A stretch of 64,000 bases of DNA from Impatiens glandulifera (Eukaryota > Streptophyta > Magnoliopsida > Ericales > Balsaminaceae), in NCBI RefSeq assembly GCF_907164915.1, contig NC_061862.1, positions 86,724,846 through 86,788,845 of the forward strand, read 5' to 3'. Position 1 is the first letter of the stretch. Every line of letters starts with the position of its first letter. Positions 32,980 through 45,971 of this stretch are shown piece by piece. The position numbers and the translations under genes are program-made. Under the pieces are notes generated by a model. The model saw only the letters and a list, made by a program, of their open reading frames with translations, had not been told where the DNA came from and did no database searches.

Positions 32980-34231
32980 ACCTTTTGAAAATAAAAAAAT
33001 TGTGAATATGAAACATTGGTTTTTAATTAATATTTTTTTTGGAAAATCTGAAAAGAAAAGAATTGTATTCTTGTTAAAAAAAAAATCATGTGTGAAAATT
33101 TTGAAAATAAATTAGTCAAAGTATGTAAGAATATCAGTAATTCACAAACGTTATTATTTGAAATTATTTGGAGTGGATGATGATATGATAAATCATTGTG
33201 AATATTGTTAAAGATTGTTTCATATATATATGTGAAGTAAGTCCATACTTTATTTTTCTTAGTTTTGATTTTTGTTTTAACTAGTTCTCCCCAATTAATT
33301 AAACAAGTGTTTAGTTAACTTTAATAAGAATGGTGTACAAATATAAGGGAAACTAATAAAAAAAATACAAAAAAAAACATTTTCCTTAATTACTTAGAAA
33401 AAAATTCACATTGTTGATGAGATAAAATTGTTTTGTTTATTTAATTGTTTGATTAAGTATAATTTGATACTTCATTTTTTGTGCTAAACAAGTAATTTAA
33501 TAAAATGATTAACTTTTTTCTCAAAAAATAAAATCAAATTATTTTGCTATGCCAAATACAAGTTCAAATTCACACCAAATTGTAAATATGTTAAATAAGG
33601 GTTATTGTTAAGTTTGTTTTTCCTTGTTTAATTTTTTTAGTTGTCAAACTTCAATAAAATCTCATTATTTTAAGCATCATTTTTTTTATAAATTTAAAAA
33701 TAATTCACAATGATTAAAAGAAGAAAAAAAGTTACTCAATCCAAACAAAAATAAGAAAATGACTTTCTATAAAGAAGGAAGTTTGTGGATTCTTGGAGGA
33801 TGTCTTACTTGTATGCTCTTATGTGAGATTATTGTGCCATTAATTCTTTTTATTTATTTTAATTTCTAATTTATTATATTTTTGTCACATTTTTTTAAAA
33901 GAAATAAAATAATCAAAACGATTACAATATTTTAAAAATCAAAATAATTTTATATACTTATTTTGGAATAAATTGACCATTCTCTGTATTGTTATTTCAA
34001 TATAGGATCACAACCACCTCTTAATAATCGATTATGACTTGAAGAAAGACAATAAAATTGAAATGCAAAATATAATTTACTCACACCATTTTCTTTATAA
34101 ATCTGTGTAAGAGGATACTTTTAGTAAAAAAATTCATTAATTTTTCCCATCATTGTTTTTTACGTACAATCTATTTTTAGTAGGTTTTTATCACATTTTT
34201 TTCATCATTATCAACATGTACTATATCATTG
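32980..34231. other. AT-rich DNA; left part of a segmental duplication
   Basis: No gene seen. From 33830 on it matches 58890 onward (ATTCTTTTTATTTATTTT...TTTGTCACATTTT, then AGGATCACAA(C/A)), with two extra inserts in the other copy. Confidence 0.6.
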
Positions 34232-34239
34232 ATTCCAGC

Positions 34240-34544
34240 TAAGGATCACAATAAATAATGTGTCTGTATATATGATATTTAAGATTCGAGTATTTTAAAT
34301 CGGGTTTAGAGTTCGGGTGGAGGGTGAAAATGATTACTTGACCGGGTTTGGGGTCGGGATGGGAGTATGCGAAACTCAAATCCGATACCAAAAATATTAA
34401 TATATATTAAAGTTTAATTTTACTTTTCAAATTCCAAATCATTACAAATTTACAATAAATATGTTATTTATGTTGCCTATATTCATACTCACTCTACTCT
34501 AACCGTCTACTTACTCTTTACTTTTTACTTTTTACATTTTACTT

Positions 34545-34581
<37 letters not shown>

Positions 34582-34848
34582 ATTTTTTATTTTCTATTTT
34601 CTATTTTCTATTTTCAAGTTCAACAACTTTCAACTCTTCAACGTTCTCTATATTTTGTTAAACTCTAATATATAATAACCACAAACTTGTTAAAAATTTT
34701 AACTTATAAAATATAGGTATACAATGCAAATAAATATAATATAAATATGCAAATAAATAATATTTTTATTTGTGTCGGATAATAAAGTTTAATCGGGTTC
34801 GATGATGAGTATTTCACTAACCGACGGACGGGTACCCGTTGTCTGCTA
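34240..34848. mobile_element. hAT MITE, GGGTACCCG family, in duplicated segment
   Basis: Flanked by the perfect 8 bp duplication ATTCCAGC (34232-34239 and 34849-34856). Begins TAAGGATCACAA and ends GGGTACCCGTTGTCTGCTA. Orthologous by position to 60186-61911. A stretch of repeated TTTTTATTTTTTA/TTTTCTA units fills 34510-34615. Confidence 0.8.
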
Positions 34849-34856
34849 ATTCCAGC

Positions 34857-35329
34857 TTTCATAAATATTTTATGATAAATATATTTAATCCTTCGGGTAT
34901 AGATTATTTAAATAATCATAACCCAAAAACATGATATCATTCTTTCTCTTTTTTCAACACATTATTCAATTCATTACCAAAAATACTAAAATAATCTATA
35001 TTTTAAATTATTAATTTTATTTTTATTTTATCATTATATATTAATACCTTACAAATATTTTTTACCAAAAAAAAATTATCACTTCCTTCAAATATATACT
35101 ATCAATAAATTCAACAAACTCAAACTACTTAATAACATAAAATAAATGAATGTAACTTAGAAAAGTATCATCATTATATTTTATTAATTTTATAAACTAA
35201 AAAAAATACTATTTTTCAATCAAAAGTATTATTATTTAAAATCTCATATTAAATGATCTTCTAAAGAGATTTTCAACATTTTCCCAAGCCCCAAACAAGT
35301 CCTTTAAGACGTTGATTTACACACTCACA
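34857..35329. other. Promoter-proximal region of copy 3
   Basis: AT-rich; matches 61912-62410 upstream of copy 5 closely, including AATAACATAAAATAAATGAA and GATCTTCTAAAGAGA. Likely promoter DNA for both copies, though no single element can be named. Confidence 0.45.
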
Positions 35330-35662
35330 GCTGGAGGAAACAACCATGAGCATGCAAAAGAGAGAGAGAGAACCACTTTCATCCTCTCTCTCTCTCTCTC
35401 AATCCGCAGCCAATAGCATAAGAGGACACTGACCCATTTCCATTTCCAGCACAATCTTCTTCTTTAAGTCCGCCTATTCTTCTTCACCATTTTCTGCAGG
35501 AAAGGGGGAAAGAACCTTCAATCCTCTTATTCTTGTCCTTTTCTTCTTCATCAGATTATTCATCTCTGGCTCACCTGTAGTGGCCACATTATTCTTTGCG
35601 GACTTGGGGTTCAAGCCAAGAGTGAATGCTTTTCTCATCTTCTCCACTATTCCACATTACAG
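35330..35662 (+). other. Untranslated leader exon of copy 3
   Basis: CT-rich exon (a CTCTCTCTCTCTC run at about 35388-35401) ending ACATTACAG|GTAAGT at 35662. A near-identical exon is found at 62400-62751, and the splice-donor end is also recognisable in copies 2 and 4. The 5' border is approximate. Small frames inside it are not coding. Confidence 0.6.
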
Positions 35663-38268
35663 GTAAGTTTTTATGCGAATGTGGTTGTTTGATTAATGAC
35701 CCATATAACTTTTACCCATTTTTGTTAGAATCACATTCTATTGTTATAATTGCGAGCTTTGTTTTGTTTGGTAAAAGACAGATTATGAATGTTCTGTTCT
35801 ATTAAAAATGTCCTGAATAAAAGGGGATCATTAGAATGGTTGATCAAGCTAAATAAACCCTAGTTTTAGAAGGAAAACTAAAAGAAAATGATGTACATGA
35901 ACATCTATAAACTAGGATTAGAGTGTAGTCTGAAGGTAGCTTATGAATGGTATGTATCTTCTTTATACCATTCTAGGTTTGATTAGTCTTTCTCTTCTAT
36001 CTCTTGGAGTTTGTTTAATGTTCAGGTATTTGAGAGTTTTATTGAATTTTTTAAAAAAAATATTGTTGGATGAAACTACAGGTTTTTTGGATTTTTAATT
36101 GTAAACAAACAAACAAACAGATTTCTGTATAAAGTTGAAAAGTCAGATAACATTGATTGTTTTAGTTATCCAGCCATGACATTTATTATTCTTGAACAAT
36201 GAGATCAAATGAGATCATCTTACCGTTTGGCCCCTTTGCCCTCTTAACAGATTTGAAATGATTGTTTTTTTTAGTCATTTCAACCATCCCTATGAGAGGA
36301 CACATGATGAAATGATAGAGAGGATCTTATTTTTGTATTTTTGTATTTTTATTTGAACTTGTTTGATGTTGGGTTATTTGAGATTCTTATTGAATTTTTT
36401 TATAAAATATTGTTAGATGAAAATATATGTCTTTTACATTTTTAATTGATAAACAAAACCATTTCTCTACAAAAACTGAAGAGTCATGTAGCATTTATTG
36501 TCTTGAATACTCAAACATCTTATTGATTATCCAATAATCACATTTATTATTCTTGGAACAACAATAATTTTTATTGCATAAAAAATATTTCTAATTTTGT
36601 TTTGTTTAGCCAGAGCTGAAGTGCTGAACTATTGTTTTTTGTTCAGTTTAATCCTTTTTTAATCAAAATGATAAACTAGTCAGACTTTTATAAGCTAATA
36701 TATCAAGAATATATATCTGTGTTTATTTATATGTAAACCGGTGCTAGTACTAAACCCAAAAATTATTTTGATTAAAATCAATGAATTGAATACAATATCC
36801 AGTAATTAATCTATACTAACATGTTAGTGAAAGTTTTTTTAGTTTTAAGAATACAAATACAATTATCATTAAATTAATTGATGGTACAAAATCAAAACTC
36901 ATCAATTGTCTAGAAAAATCTGTATTCCACTAAAGTGAAACATATTTTAAGCCATAAAATTTTGATGTTGCTTCAATGAACCCTTCTGAAAGATCCATGT
37001 ATACATCTTTATTGAGATGATCGTGGAGAAAATGCATTATTAACATCAAATTACTGTTAGAATCAACTTTTAACAAAAAAATTTTTTTGATCAATTAAGA
37101 GAACTAGCATGATACCCAATAATCATGGTCCCCGCTTAAACTCAAAACGCTTTATATGAAATTGAACCCGACCTTTTGGTCTCTTAAGCCTTGTTAGCAA
37201 ATGTTAAAACAAGTAACAATTTGATTGTTACTATTTTTGACGATCGAAGAGAAGTTGTCATTAAAATCAATCTCATCTTTCTGGTTGTAGCCTTTTCCAA
37301 CGAGTTGAGTTTTCTATTTGGCTACAGATCCATTGGGATTAACTATTGTTTTCTAAACCTATCGACAACCAATAGGTTACTTGTTGGTTGGAAGTAAACC
37401 AGATTCGACGTGTTATTATTTTTTAGAGTAGTCAATTCATCATTCATAGTAGTTTGTCATTATTTAATTTAAAATGTTTTCTAAAAATATTTGATTTTTT
37501 TTAAATAGATATATTACCTAAATGTTTTAGGTGTATAAGATAGTCGATAGTGATATTAGTAACAAAATCATCTAGCCAAGTAAGAGTTTTATTTTGTCTT
37601 CGCTCCTTATTTGTTCATTCAAAATTTCAAAAAAAAAAATCTTTGTCTTGAACTCCTTTCTTCATTCAAAATTTGAAAGTAGTTTTCTTTTGCCTTGAAT
37701 TTCTTCTTTATTCATTCAAAATTTTAAAATTATGTGTTTTCGGAGGATGAGTTTGTGTTTCAGATAAAATAGGAACAGATGAATCAAAAATATAATTTTA
37801 TTTCGAGGAGGGAATTTTTTTTTATGATTCTTTTGTAATATTTAGAACAAGCAGTTCATTTGAAAAATAATATTTTCTTTCTTCATCAATTTCATACCAA
37901 AAATAAAAAAAATTTACATGACATTCCAGATATGGGCATGTGACATATTATTCTGCATAAATTATTTTTGGGAAAGTACACCACATATGACATTCTAGAT
38001 GCATATATTCTTAAAGAAGCAAGTTGATCTAGTAGAATTGGGACTACTTGATTGCATGCTGTTTCATATTAATTTCAATAATTTTATTCAATTAAGCTTA
38101 TGAATCTCTTAAGAGTCCTTGCATTCACTAAGTATGCATTTTTAAATGGGGCTTACCTAGTTTCGTAAAGCTTTATTTTCATCATATAGTTGGAGATGAG
38201 TGCTTAGCATTGTGATTCATTTATTTAATCTAGCATGTGAATCTGATATTTAGTTTTTTGCATGGCAG
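35663..38268 (+). other. Leader intron of copy 3 (2.6 kb)
   Basis: Begins GTAAGTTTTT and ends TTTTGCATGGCAG. The first 640 bp match copy 5's intron. It contains a minus-strand copia relic at about 36740-37830. Confidence 0.6.
36740..37830 (-). pseudogene. copia pol relic in the copy 3 intron
   Basis: Minus-strand frames, with frameshifts, read: a Ser/Pro linker SSVPILSETQTHPPK (near 37750), MNDELTTLKNNNT (37420), then a stretch equivalent to RWVFR...NPNGSVAK, KGYNQKDEIDFNDNFS, IVTIKLLLVLTFAN, DVNNAF (37040) and DVYMDLSEGFIEATSKFYG. This is the usual order of a Ty1/copia post-integrase linker and RT N-terminus. No LTRs found. It is unrelated in sequence detail to the 7.1-13.3 kb copia. Confidence 0.7.
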
Positions 38269-38394
38269 TTGGTTCAAAGTGTCAACGAATTCATGTGGAA
38301 AACAAGTTGGAGGTTGAGAAATTCCAAATCAAGAAAAAGCCATTGAAAGACGATTAATCTGCAGATCTGTCATTTCATTTTTGCGGAAGCAGAA

Positions 38395-40472
38395 ATGAAT
38401 ACACATGCAGTAAGTTTAGATATTAACCAGTACTGCGTATCTGTGGAGAAATCAGAAGGGAAAACAAAGTGCAGCTACTGTGGAAAATTTGTGTCTGGCT
38501 TAGAACATCTTAGATCACATTTAGCTGGTATGTGGAGGGAACATGTTAGTCCTTGTGATGAGGTTCCATTAAATGTAATGCAATTTTTCAAAAAAGAATT
38601 ACTAGAAAAGAGGTCACACTTAAGAAAAAAAGTCGGGAGTCTAGACCATTCAAACATTTCTTCTTGCAAGAGGAGCAAGTCTCACCACCAATCAAATGAT
38701 ATCGAGATTGAAACCATTGACATTCAAGATGTTGATCCTAGTGAACAAAACCAATCTCTAGCTTCTGTCATAAGAAACACTTCTTTACTAACAACTTTAG
38801 AATGTAGTGAAGCTCAACCGGGGCCAACTCAAGAAAGTATTGCTAGGATCTTCTACGAATCAGGTATTGATATCAACCCGGCCAATTTATGTAGTGTCAA
38901 GAAGGTGTTAGATTCTATTATTGGCTCTGAGCAAATGGATAACAATATTATTATGCCTAGTTCCTCAATGATGGAAGGAAAGTTCCTTCAGGATGAAGTG
39001 AAGCAAATGCATGAATATGTGAACAAGATCAGGGATTCGTGGACGAACACAGGTTGTAGTATATTGTTGGATGGGTGGTTTGATGAAAATGGGAGAAAGC
39101 TTGTAAACATTCTAGTTGAATGTCCACAAGGTCCGGTTTATCTTCGTTCAGATGATATTTCTGATGATAATGCCTTGGAGATCTGCCTTGACGAAGTTAT
39201 TGCAGATATTGGGGTAGAGGACGTCATTCAGATCATCACATACACTGGGTCGCCTAATATGAAAGTGGTTGGCGAGAAGTTCATGGAAAAGTACCCAAAC
39301 ATTTTTTGGACGGTGAGTGCATCTCATTGTATAGAACTCATGTTAGAGAAGATGCAAAGGATCGGTATGATAAACAATGTTCTGATCAAGGCTAGAACCA
39401 TCACAAAGTTCATTTATAATTGTGCTGAAATATTGAAGCTTATGAGGAATACTGGTGTTCATAACTTGGTTAAGTCCTCGAGAAGTAAGTTTGCGGGTTG
39501 TTTTTTGACCTTAGAGAATATTGTATCGGAAGAGGAGAATTTGAAGAGAATGTTCACGTCCTCAGAGTGGATCACATCATCGTGGGCTTCTAGCACAGAG
39601 GGAAAAGAAGTGGCTGATCTGGTGGCTGATCAATCTTTTTGGGAGGATGCATGGATTGTCACACGAGGAACTATCCCTGTGGTGCGTGTCTTGGAGTTGA
39701 TTAATGAAAAGGATATAATCACGGTTGGCACAATATATGAAACAATTGACCAAGTTAAAGAAACGATAAAGAAGGAATTTCACGGAAGAGAATTCGAATA
39801 CATGCAGTTTTGGAGTATTATAGACGAGATTTGGGACACCCCTCTTCATAACCCTCTTCATGCAGCGGGTTATTTTTTAAACCCCTGTTTATTCTACTCC
39901 GCTGATTTCTTTAATGATATGGAAGTTTCGGGTGGTCTTCTATGTTGTATCGTTCGAATGGAGAAGTCTGAGTTTGTCCAGGATGCCATCTCTATGCAGC
40001 TCGATGAATATCAAGAATCCAATGGTGGTTTTGGAGAAGGAATCTCATATGACCGAAGAACAAATATTTTACCAAGTGGGTTGGTTATACATTACATATC
40101 TATATTTCAGCTAACTAATATTATGATATTTTTTTGGTTAAAAGTGTTGAATTTTTACTTGTAGGTGAATGGTGGTCTACTTATGGAGGGGAATGCCCTG
40201 AGTTGCAGAAATTAGCTGTGCGGATTCTGAGCCAAACATGCAGTGGTGCTTCGAGATATCAATTGAAGAGAACATTGGCCGAGAAAATGCTCAAGAATGG
40301 ACAGAATTGGGAAGATGAAAAGAGACTAACTGACTTGACATTTGTGCATTATAATCTTCATCTAAAGAATGTAATTTCAGGTATAGATAGCAGCAATGCT
40401 TTAGTGGAAGAAATAGATGTGCTAAATGATAAGTGGTTTGCTGAAACAGAAGAGTATAAAAAGGACATATAG
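38395..40472 (+). CDS. hAT-transposase-derived BED/DUF659 protein, copy 3 (complete, 662 aa)
   Basis: Joined exons 38395-40075 and 40165-40472 around an 89 bp GT-AG intron; the upstream acceptor is at 38268. ATG 38395 is the first in its exon, 126 bases after the acceptor. Residues 20-45 form a BED-like zinc finger, CSYCGKFVSGLEHLRSHLAG (Cys-x2-Cys and His). Next comes a charged linker, then the DUF659 RNase H-like region (LLDGWFDENGR, SASHCIELMLEKM), and in the last exon the hAT dimerisation block EWWSTYGG...LAVRILSQTC...DLTFVHYNLHLK. The family derives from hAT transposases; several plant relatives are domesticated and nuclear. I see no terminal inverted repeats around the gene. It is the only undamaged full copy of five here. 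Whether it still binds DNA or cuts is unknown. Confidence 0.85.
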
Positions 40473-41194
40473 TAAATTAGTTGTTGAATTGAGAGATGTG
40501 GATAAAAAGGAAGTTTTTTATATTGGCTATTTGTTTCTAAGTTAGTTAGGTTCTAAACATTTGGATTAAAGAAGTTCTTATATGTTATATTTCAAGCTTA
40601 ATTGATTGCTTCATATGATGTTCATGTTTTTGCAAAAGTTTGTTTTGCTTGAATTCTAACTTTTGTAATCTTTTATCTTTTTTGAGTCTTTATATTTAAT
40701 GACACTATGTCATCTTTTTAGTATGTAAACTTGATTTAAAGAAATAAGATTAACACAAAAAGAAATGTGATTTTTTGTTATTGTAATATAACTAGGAAAG
40801 TATTGTGATAATATTTTGGAGATTATTTTTTAAAATGTTAGTTAATTTCTAACATTTGGATTAAGAAAGTTCTTATACGCTATATTTCAAACTTAATTGA
40901 CTTCATATGATGTTCATGTTTATGCAAAAGTTTGTTTTACTTGAATTCTAATTTTTGTAATTTTTTACCATTTTCGAGTCTTTTTATTTAATGACATTAT
41001 GTTTGTTGAGATGTTTTGAATGGATGATGCAAGGGAAGAGAATATTAAATAAAAGAAAATTATATATTTTTGATGTGTAAACTTGATTTAAAGAAATAAG
41101 ATTAATACAAAAGGAAATGTGATCTTTTGTTATGGTAATATAACTAGCAAAGTATTGTGATAATATTTTGGAGATTATTTGTCAAAATATTAGT
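40473..41194. repeat. 3' region of copy 3 with a tandem duplication of about 300 bp
   Basis: 40536-40831 (CATTTGGATTAAAGAAGTTCT through TTTTGGAGATTATT) recurs at 40848-41185 with moderate divergence and a small insertion. The first unit starts within the probable 3' UTR, so the duplication may extend the transcript end. Confidence 0.75.
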
Positions 41195-41510
41195 CTTGAC
41201 CTAGTTGAAACTTATTTAAAGGGGCAGTCAGACACTTTAGAAAGATGAAATCTTTACCTTAAGAGCATCGTTTTCAGTCCCAGTTTTGTATCTATTAGGG
41301 TTTCGAGGGACCGAGTGTTATATAAACTCGTGTCATAACCCTAGTCTGTACTGTTGTAATCTTTATTCTAATTTTTCTAATAAGATTTCCTTTTTCTAAT
41401 GGACGTAGTCAAGTTTTATTTTAGTGAACTACGTTAAAATCTGTGTCGTTCTTTATTGTTTACGTCATCTAACGCATTCTATTACAATAATGTCGTTTTC
41501 TCAACAAAAA
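41195..41510 (+). mobile_element. Possible LTR remnant
   Basis: Phrases typical of plant LTR R-U5 regions occur in order: TATATAAACTCGTGTC, AACCCTAGTCTG, a T-rich stretch, GGACGTAGTCAAG, GAACTACGTTAAAATCTGTGTCG and TTTCTCAACA. Neither a partner LTR nor a primer site is found; borders uncertain. Confidence 0.4.
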
Positions 41511-41512
41511 AA

Positions 41513-42300
41513 TGCTCGAAATGAGGTCACGAAATTGATAGTGAGAGATCATTTATGAAATAAAAAATATGTGAATGAGATAATTGGTCAATCGAAGTGA
41601 TGAATAAGAGGTTGGTAGTCGAAACTTATTTGGGGTGTAAAAATGTTCAAATATTAATTTTAAATAACAAAAATGAGTATTACATAAATTATTTTCGATA
41701 GTGTTGGTATTTGAAAGGTATAATATTAGTACTCAAAGTATATTAATTGTTATTTGTGTTTTAGATGACATGATTTATGACTGTATTTGTATTTGTGTTA
41801 ATTTTAAAATCAAATCAAAGAAACGAAGGTAAAAAGTAATAGTTAGAATAATTGTTTAGTTAAAAAACGAATTGAAATTTTTTTGATTTACTAATAAAAA
41901 GTGGACGGAAAATAGGTCAAATATACCCAAATAATAATAATAATAAACTATTGATAACAAATGATAATAATGGTAAATATCCTAAGATGTTGATTAAAAA
42001 AATGGTTCGAAATGAGCTCACAAGATTAATTAATCGTTACTTATTTTTAGTGTAAAACAAATTATTAATATTAATTTTTAAAGGCGAAAGTGAGTATTAC
42101 ATAATTAAATTATTATATATAATAATGTTGATATTTGACAAATATAATGTTAATAGTCACAAATATATTTGTTATTTGTATTTTAAAAATAATATGATTT
42201 GTAACTCTATTTAAAGTTTGTGAATATTAAAACTAAGTTTAAAAATGGGAGTTAAGAGCTGACCATGAGAATAATAGATAGTTTAGGATAAAAAAATTGA
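41513..42300. repeat. Degenerate direct repeat, offset about 485 bp
   Basis: 41513-41800 and 42000-42240 share CGAAATGAG(G/C)TCAC, GTGAGTATTACATAA and TAATGTTAATA(G/C)T words. Function unknown. Confidence 0.5.
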
Positions 42301-43699
42301 AATAATAAAGTTGATTTGTTTATATTAATATAGGTGTTTTCTTTAAGCAACTCAATTATTTAAAATATGAGAAGTTGAAATAAAAAAAAAATAATATTAC
42401 ATCTTTAAAATATTATTTTCAAAAAAAAAAATAGAAGATAAAAAAAATGAAATAACCTGAATGGATCAAACAATTCCTTATATTTGTTTAGTTTCTTTGC
42501 AAATGGATTCATTTCAAATGGAGCTTACTGGGCAAAATAACACAATCTCGAAACAAGGCCGGTCTTCAAACAGTATTTTATTTTTATTTTAAATAAATTT
42601 AAATATATCGATATATAAATTATATATATAATCATTTAGGTATATATAAAAAATAATCAAATAAATGTTAATTAAATTTAATAATTTATCAACTAAATTA
42701 CTGTATAACAAATTTTCATAATTCTCTATAATCAAAATCGCAAATATTTATAATTTTTTACCATCAAAATCACAAATATTTAATTGTGATGTTAGAATTT
42801 GAATGAATAGTAAATCAATAACTCATATTATACATATAGCATACCTAATTAATATCATACATAATTATTAACTCATTTCCTTTTTCACTCACTTATTCAT
42901 TACATTGCAAATTTTATCACTAATTCTCTCTCTACTTATTAGACTAATTTTTTTTAGTCTTACCAATTTTTTTTTGGTAGTCTTTCTTTATATCATACTC
43001 ACTAGTTTCAGATGAGGAAAGGTGATAGATCTGGAAGAAAAGTGGTAGATCTTGAGCACTGCACACAAAAGAGAGGAAAAGATTGTAGATCTGAAGAGTT
43101 AAGAATGATAGATTCAGAGACTATAGATATGAGGAATTGTAGATCTAAGTAAATATTAGCAAAAATGATTTACATATCTTTATTCTTGCTGATAATTGAA
43201 CTTGTGGTATGTTTGGCATCTATGTTAGTCTCTTACTTTTTTTCGTCACACATATATTAAGTTCAAAAGGATAATGGTACAAGTAAAAATATCCAGTTTA
43301 ATTTTCAGATTCAATTGTCCGGTTATATCAAATTTTAACCGGTTCGAAAGGTAATCATATTGAAATTAAAATCAATACTGTTTCGCGGTTCGAACCATCC
43401 TAACCGACGTTAAATTATGCGTAAAACTATTAGAAATTATTATTTTGTATTATTATTGATAATACAAAAAAAAAAAATTATGTTTATAAAATTAATTTGC
43501 CTGTTTGAAAACGTACAACAATATTATTACTTTGGTTAATATATGCATAATTAAATAATGTTTCAAAATATTATTTAATCTAAATCACATTCCAACAAAT
43601 TATTGTAAAAAAAGTATAATTTTAAATAAAATAAAAAATATATATTCGCCGAAATCCAATTCCAACTCTAGAGCTGGTTAAAACAAACAGGTTATTATT
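42301..43699. other. AT-rich intergenic DNA upstream of copy 4
   Basis: No gene seen. At 43010-43150 GTAGATCT(G/T)-type words recur about every 30-50 bp. At 43320-43410 CCGGTTCGAA and CGGTTCGAACC words lie in inverted arrangement, perhaps a decayed MITE. Confidence 0.4.
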
Positions 43700-45971
43700 A
43701 CATTAGTTTATTTATCTTACAGGTAAGTTCCTATTTTATCACTTTTCAAGTTCATTTATTGATGAGTTTTATAGATGAAATTAGATATATGTGAATTTGG
43801 TTGTTTTTTCTACTATTGTTAGTTAAGTAATATTTGGCCTATTTGAAATATTGTGTTTTATCACATCTTTGTCCCTTAACACAATCACAATCCTATTGAA
43901 AAACTAACTGGTATAATATTGTTTATGAATCATAATTCATATTGATTTCTGAAAATGGTGTTTGTTTGTTAAAAAAATAATTTAGTGTGATTTCCTAAAT
44001 AATAATAAATAATTGACAATACCAAAAAAAAAATGTTTACAAAATTAATTTATCCTGTTTGAAAACACTAGAGTTAAAAGTTGAATAAATAAATATTATT
44101 AAATTTATTAATATACATATAATTAAAAAAATAATTTGAAAACATTATTTAATTTAAATAAATGCAGATGTTGAAAATATATAATTTTTAAGTAAATTAA
44201 AAATATATATTGGACCCACCCAACTCATAGAAGCTGTTCAAAACAAAAGAGTCAAATACATTTGGTTGTTTTCTACCATTGCTACTTAAGTAACCAATTT
44301 GAAAATTTGTGTTTTTTTACAATGGATAGTCTATCTCTCTTCTTTAGAGATAAGGAAACTTAGGTTATGGCTAGGGATTATATAGGGAATATCATAGAAG
44401 AGGAAGTTATGATGATTTAAGAAGTATATTCTCTCTATAATTGACATTTCGGGTATCAATAGCATCCCTTTTTCTCTTGTGTATCATCTTTTTCTCAAAT
44501 AGCTCTATCATTCTCATCTCATTCTAAGTTTATCAACTGATTCTTATTCACTTCTTTTTTTTCTGAAAAGATGAAACCATTTTATTGATGCATATTTTTG
44601 TGCAGGTTGCAAAATTGTGGTGAAAAAATATCCTTATTTAATTGTTAAAACATGATATGTTTTTGTGTTGGCTTTTCTCATAATATTGTTGTGAGGAATA
44701 ATATGAAATGTGTAGTGAAAATCCTAAAGTTTTATTTCCACCATAGTTGCATATGAATGATTAATGTTGTCATTCCTTTACTTAATCTAGTATTTGAATC
44801 TCATAAAGTTGTTTGCATGACAGTTGGTTCCAAGTTGCAGGTGAAGAATTTCTAAGCAAGAAAATAAATTGAAAGGTGACTATTCTGCACATCCATAGTT
44901 TCTTTTTTGAAACACTATTCGCCAAAAATGAATACAAATGGAGTAAGTGCAGACATCAACCATTATGGTGTACTTTTGGATAAAAATAAAGACAAGTGCA
45001 ACTATTGTTAGTGTGTCTTAATCACATTTAGCTGGTCTTGGAGGAGATGTGGCACCTTGTGAGGAGGTTCCATTAGATGCAGATAAACTTTTCACAAACG
45101 AATTACCAAAGAAGAAGAAGACATACTTAAGTAAGAAAGTTCGGAGTTTAGATTATTCAAACATTTCTTTTGGCAAGTGGAGGAACTGTCACCTACAAGG
45201 CTACAATCAAACAATATTGAGATTGAAACCATTGACATTCAAGATCCTCGTCATGGGTAACAAGAACAAAAACACGTAACTTCTTTACCAGCAGCGGCTG
45301 TAGAATGCCGTGAAGCTCAACCCCCATAGACAAGAGTCAAAATATTATTGCTAGGTTCTATGTATCTGGTCTTGATATCAGTCCGACCAATTTATCTAGT
45401 GTCAAAAAGGTGATAGATTCTATTCTCGGCTCTAAGCAGATGGATAACAATACTAATATGCCTAGTTCCTCAATGTTGGAAGGAAGGTTTCTTCAGGATG
45501 AAGTGAAGCAAATACATGCATATGTGAACAAGATCAGAGATTCATGGATGAACACATGTTTTAGTATCTTGTTGGATGTGTGGTTTGATGAAAATGGAAG
45601 AAACCTTGTACACTTTCTAGTTTAATGTCCACAAGGTCCAATTTATCTTCGGTCAGCTGATATTTCTATTACGGTAATGATAATACCTTGGAGATTTGCC
45701 TTGACGAAGTTATTGTAGATATTGGGGTAGAGAATGTCATTCAGATCCTCACTAACACTGTGTCGCCTAATAGGAAAGTTGTTGGCAAGAAAATGACGGA
45801 GAAGTACCAATCATTTTCTGGACAGTAGTACATCTCATTGTATAGAACTCAGGTTAGAAATTATGCAAAAGATCAATATGATAAACAATGTTTTGATCAA
45901 GGCTAGAACCGTCACAATGTTCATTGATAATTGTTCTAATTGTGCTGAAGCAGTGGAGTTTATGAGGACTC
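43700..45971 (+). pseudogene. hAT-derived DUF659 gene, copy 4 (5' part)
   Basis: Splice donor TTACAG|GTAAGTT at 43722/43723, intron to the acceptor ATGACAG (44823), and ATG at 44934 with NTNGVSADINHYGV. A stop follows CNYC, and 14 or so bases of the finger are missing. The 45049-45279 and 45410-45625 frames are broken pieces (MIDSILGSKQMDNN..., LLDVWFDENGR). Sequence stops at 45971 at the LTR element. It is closest to copy 2, with which it shares ACATGTTTTAG, the WMNTCFSI change and the retrotransposon site. Confidence 0.8.

Noticed and set aside
37191..37397. 68-codon plus-strand frame in the copy 3 intron
   Set aside because: The opposite strand carries the copia RT relic that explains it.
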